NCBI GenBank assembly: GCA_020426005.1
Contig: JAGQQW010000024.1
Location: 1-36,909, forward strand
DNA length: 36,909 nt
DNA from: Planctomycetota bacterium
Lineage (GTDB): Bacteria; Planctomycetota; UBA1135; GCA-002748355
Reading direction: 5' to 3'
Position 1 is the first letter of the stretch. The number at the start of each line of letters is the position of its first letter. This document shows positions 35,073 through 36,909 of the stretch, one piece after another. Below the pieces are notes generated by a model. That model did not search any database and was not told the DNA's origin. It saw only the letters and a list, made by a program, of their open reading frames with translations. The position numbers and the translations under genes were made by a program.

Positions 35073-35485
35073 GAATATTTCTCCGCTGAGAGACGTCTCA
35101 GGCTTCGTTCGCTTCTTGGATCAGAGAACACGACAACGAATGCGAGCAAGCACACGGCGATCGCGAGCACTCGTAGAGCCCCCTGGTGCTCGTCGCTCGT
35201 ACCTCCGAGACACCCACACCGGAATGCCGGGTACAGGATTCGGATCAGTATCCCCACGAGCACGATGGAAGCCGCGCCATAGGCACCGAGGCGCGGCTTG
35301 CCAATCGATAGAAGCAAGGCACAAGCGATTTCGATGGCTACGACGCCGTAGAGCACGAGCGGCGAAAGGTCCGTATACAAGGTGCCCGCTTGAAGCTTGA
35401 GGACTGCCGTCGTCCACAAGATCAGCGCCAAGCAAAGAGCAGCGCATCGTGGAATCAGTCTCGTATTGGCGTGAAGGCGCATCAT
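35069..35485 (-). CDS. MauE/DoxX-like four-helix redox membrane protein
   Basis: The 138-residue protein has four membrane helices (about 14-30, 43-61, 66-86, 103-121), the typical size and layout of MauE/DoxX-type proteins. The motif FRCGCLGG with Cys90 and Cys92 follows the third helix and matches the CxC-Phe/Leu-Gly motif of MauE proteins, which help form disulfides or redox cofactors in exported partners. AAGGAG lies about 10 bases upstream of the double ATG; the first ATG at 35485 is used. It starts 21 bases after the Cys-rich secreted protein gene ends and overlaps the next gene, so it is in the middle of a three-gene operon. The CxC next to a ten-Cys secreted protein supports a disulfide role. 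Confidence 0.75.
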   Translation of the reverse strand: MMRLHANTRLIPRCAALCLALILWTTAVLKLQAGTLYTDLSPLVLYGVVAIEIACALLLSIGKPRLGAYGAASIVLVGILIRILYPAFRCGCLGGTSDEHQGALRVLAIAVCLLAFVVVFSDPRSERSLRRLSAEKYS

Positions 35486-35506
35486 CTGAATATCGCTCCT
35501 TGCGCC

Positions 35507-36013
35507 CTACTCGCCGTCCTGATCTTCGTTCAGGCAATACTCACAGAAGGCGTGAATCTGACCAATGGTGAATTCTTCACTGGTCGTCCAGTTCTTGAGC
35601 CAGACGGTGTCCCACGCAGCTAGTCCACATTCCCAATCGGACACAGTGGATCCGATCGCAGTTGCCACATGTGGGCTGTACTGTTTACCAAGGCAGTATG
35701 GCTTGGTCCAGCCGTGCATTTCCCAACAATAGCGATGACCTCCAATGTACGGGTAAGCCGGCGTGTACACCCACTTCACTTGGGAATCGCAATCGGACGC
35801 TTGCGTGCATTCACCATCCTCCGTGTCGACGGCACACTCACCTTTCTCGCTGGCGATGACCCATGCCTGGAAGGTCCCACCGTAGGCGCCCGAGAAACCC
35901 GAAATGGCGTACCCAGCTTCACACCCATCGCACGTCGTCTCTGGTGCGAGATTTGCGCCGTAGAAAAGGGAAGACGTCATCATGGCCAGTCCCATGAACA
36001 GTTTGTCGAACAT
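35507..36013 (-). CDS. Secreted ten-cysteine protein, first gene of the operon
   Basis: The 168-residue product has a short signal-like N-terminus (MFDKLFMGLAMMTSSLFYGA) and a mature part with exactly ten cysteines (28, 31, 60, 69, 75, 96, 107, 129, 157, 160), grouped as CDGC, three widely spaced, YCW, PYC, WEC and CEYC. It is rich in aromatic residues and acidic at the end. No known family is recognised. Up to five disulfides could form. The ATG at 36013 follows AAGGA with 7 bases of spacing; a longer frame upstream has no signal sequence. It is directly followed by the MauE-like redox protein gene, which suggests that the latter acts on it. Confidence 0.72.
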   Translation of the reverse strand: MFDKLFMGLAMMTSSLFYGANLAPETTCDGCEAGYAISGFSGAYGGTFQAWVIASEKGECAVDTEDGECTQASDCDSQVKWVYTPAYPYIGGHRYCWEMHGWTKPYCLGKQYSPHVATAIGSTVSDWECGLAAWDTVWLKNWTTSEEFTIGQIHAFCEYCLNEDQDGE

Positions 36014-36293
36014 CGTTCGTCCTTCGGCTTTCGCCTTCTTTGGTTTGACGGCAACGTCGCCGCTCGGATGAAGAAGGCGAATCCACGCGTCCGCAACGGA
36101 AGCGGTTTCTCGCGAGCCTTCGGCCCTCGATCGTCTGCCGAGATTGAGAGGCGATGCTGCAAATCTGCCACAATGACAGGGCATGCCATCTTGCCGTCGA
36201 GGAATCGAAACTCCTAACTAGCCTCTTCCCTGGCACTTACATCATTGCGTAGCGCTGCGCGACCTGGTGCACCGCGCTTGCAACCTCCCGGGC
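36014..36293. promoter_or_regulatory. Divergent intergenic region, Cys-rich operon and clpB
   Basis: The 280-base gap contains the promoters of both sides. No CIRCE element or recognisable heat-shock promoter (sigma-32 type) was found for clpB, and no gene was seen in it. Confidence 0.3.
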
Positions 36294-36909
36294 ATGCGCT
36301 TCGAACGATTCACGATCAAGTCCCAGGAAGCCCTGCAAGCCGCCCACCAGCTCGCCGAGCTCCATCACCACCCCGCGATCGAGCCCGTGCACGTGCTGCA
36401 CGCGCTCCTGGCCCAGGAAGACGGCCTCGTCCGGCCGTTGCTCGAGAAGGTCGGCGTCGAGGTCCCCGCGTTGCGCTCCCGGCTCGACGTCGAAATGCGC
36501 AAATTGCCGAACGTGCAGGGCGCCCAGATCGGCCTGTCGAACGCGAGCACGGAGGCCCTGCAGAAGGCCCAGGACCTCATGGGCAAGATGGGCGACAGCT
36601 ACGTCTCGACCGAGCACATGCTGCTCGCGTTGCTCGACGCCAAGTCGCTCAAGGAACACTTCGCGCAGCTCGGGGCGACCAAGGAACGCCTCGAAGCCGC
36701 ACTCCAGGAGATCCGTGGCTCGCACCGCGTCACGGACATGAACCCGGAAGAGAAGTATCAATCGCTCGAGAAGTACGCGAAGGACCTCTGCGACCTCGCA
36801 CGCCGCGGCAAGCTCGACCCCGTCATCGGTCGCGACGAAGAAGTCCGCCGCGTGATGCAAGTCCTCACGCGACGCACGAAGAACAACCCGGTCCTCATCG
36901 GCGAGGCCG
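36294..36909 (+). CDS. clpB: Disaggregase ClpB, N-terminal part (cut by window edge)
   Basis: The first 205 codons are present; the complete protein has about 860 residues. The two Clp N-terminal repeats are clear: [20 protein letters not shown] at 1-20 and the second near 80-112 ([25 protein letters not shown]). The linker [20 protein letters not shown] leads into the first AAA+ domain at [14 protein letters not shown], and the sequence ends at NNPVLIGEA, just before the Walker A GVGKT. ClpB unfolds aggregated proteins with DnaK in the cytoplasm after heat stress. ATG 36294 gives the standard family start. The gene is not preceded by an obvious ribosome binding site. Confidence 0.95.
   Translation, partial: MRFERFTIKSQEALQAAHQLAELHHHPAIEPVHVLHALLAQEDGLVRPLLEKVGVEVPALRSRLDVEMRKLPNVQGAQIGLSNASTEALQKAQDLMGKMGDSYVSTEHMLLALLDAKSLKEHFAQLGATKERLEAALQEIRGSHRVTDMNPEEKYQSLEKYAKDLCDLARRGKLDPVIGRDEEVRRVMQVLTRRTKNNPVLIGEA

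Noticed and set aside
36014..36293. CIRCE or sigma-32-type heat-shock element upstream of clpB
   Set aside because: No TTAGCACTC-N9-GAGTGCTAA and no CTTGAA/CCCCAT-like pair was found in the gap.

Overview
The window looks like a chromosomal segment of a high-GC planctomycete (Planctomycetota). The evidence is a protein kinase of the Hanks type fused to a formylglycine-generating-enzyme-like domain, an ECF-type sigma factor, many Sec-exported proteins sharing one C-terminal domain, secreted proteins with ELWxxDGTxxGT repeats, and NosD-like beta-helix proteins. No rRNA, tRNA, CRISPR array, insertion sequence or phage gene was found. Assignment below phylum level would be guesswork.

Layout. Positions 1-677 hold the N-terminal part of a pyruvate:ferredoxin oxidoreductase (minus strand, cut by the window edge). 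Positions 971-11155 mix secreted proteins of unknown function (971, 3182, 4464, 5298, 8960, 9733) with an SPFH/band-7 protein, an endonuclease/exonuclease/phosphatase protein, an aminotransferase, a cupin and an Uma2 nuclease-like protein. Positions 11255-14128 encode a 957-residue ELWxxDGT-repeat secreted protein. Positions 14158-15824 carry a BlaI-type repressor translationally coupled to a BlaR1-type M56 metallopeptidase, with two inverted-repeat operators upstream. The M56 protein ends in what looks like a polysaccharide-export beta-grasp domain instead of a penicillin sensor. Positions 16024-17438 hold a CPCC protein, a DnaJC28-like protein and a sigma factor.

Positions 17449-20171 contain a methyltransferase divergent from a secreted class-3 lipase. 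Positions 20211-25219 form a regulatory block: a LysR regulator and a kinase-FGE fusion, 1 base apart, run opposite to a citrate synthase-like gene, and a perfect T-N11-A dyad lies in the gap. Positions 25324-28369 carry a secreted protein, a lipoprotein and an S41 peptidase. Positions 28570-34087 hold two close paralogous beta-helix proteins on either side of a polytopic GT-C-like membrane protein, then a second ELWxxDGT protein. Positions 34161-36013 (minus strand) form a three-gene operon: a ten-cysteine secreted protein, a MauE/DoxX-like redox membrane protein and a membrane-anchored protein. The window ends inside clpB.

Overall theme: this is an envelope and secretome-rich region. At least eight proteins and one remnant share the same C-terminal domain, interspersed with signal-transduction genes (BlaI/M56, sigma factor, kinase, LysR). 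The least explained parts are the Cys-rich/MauE-like operon, the M56 protein with a beta-grasp tail, and the shared C-terminal domain itself.
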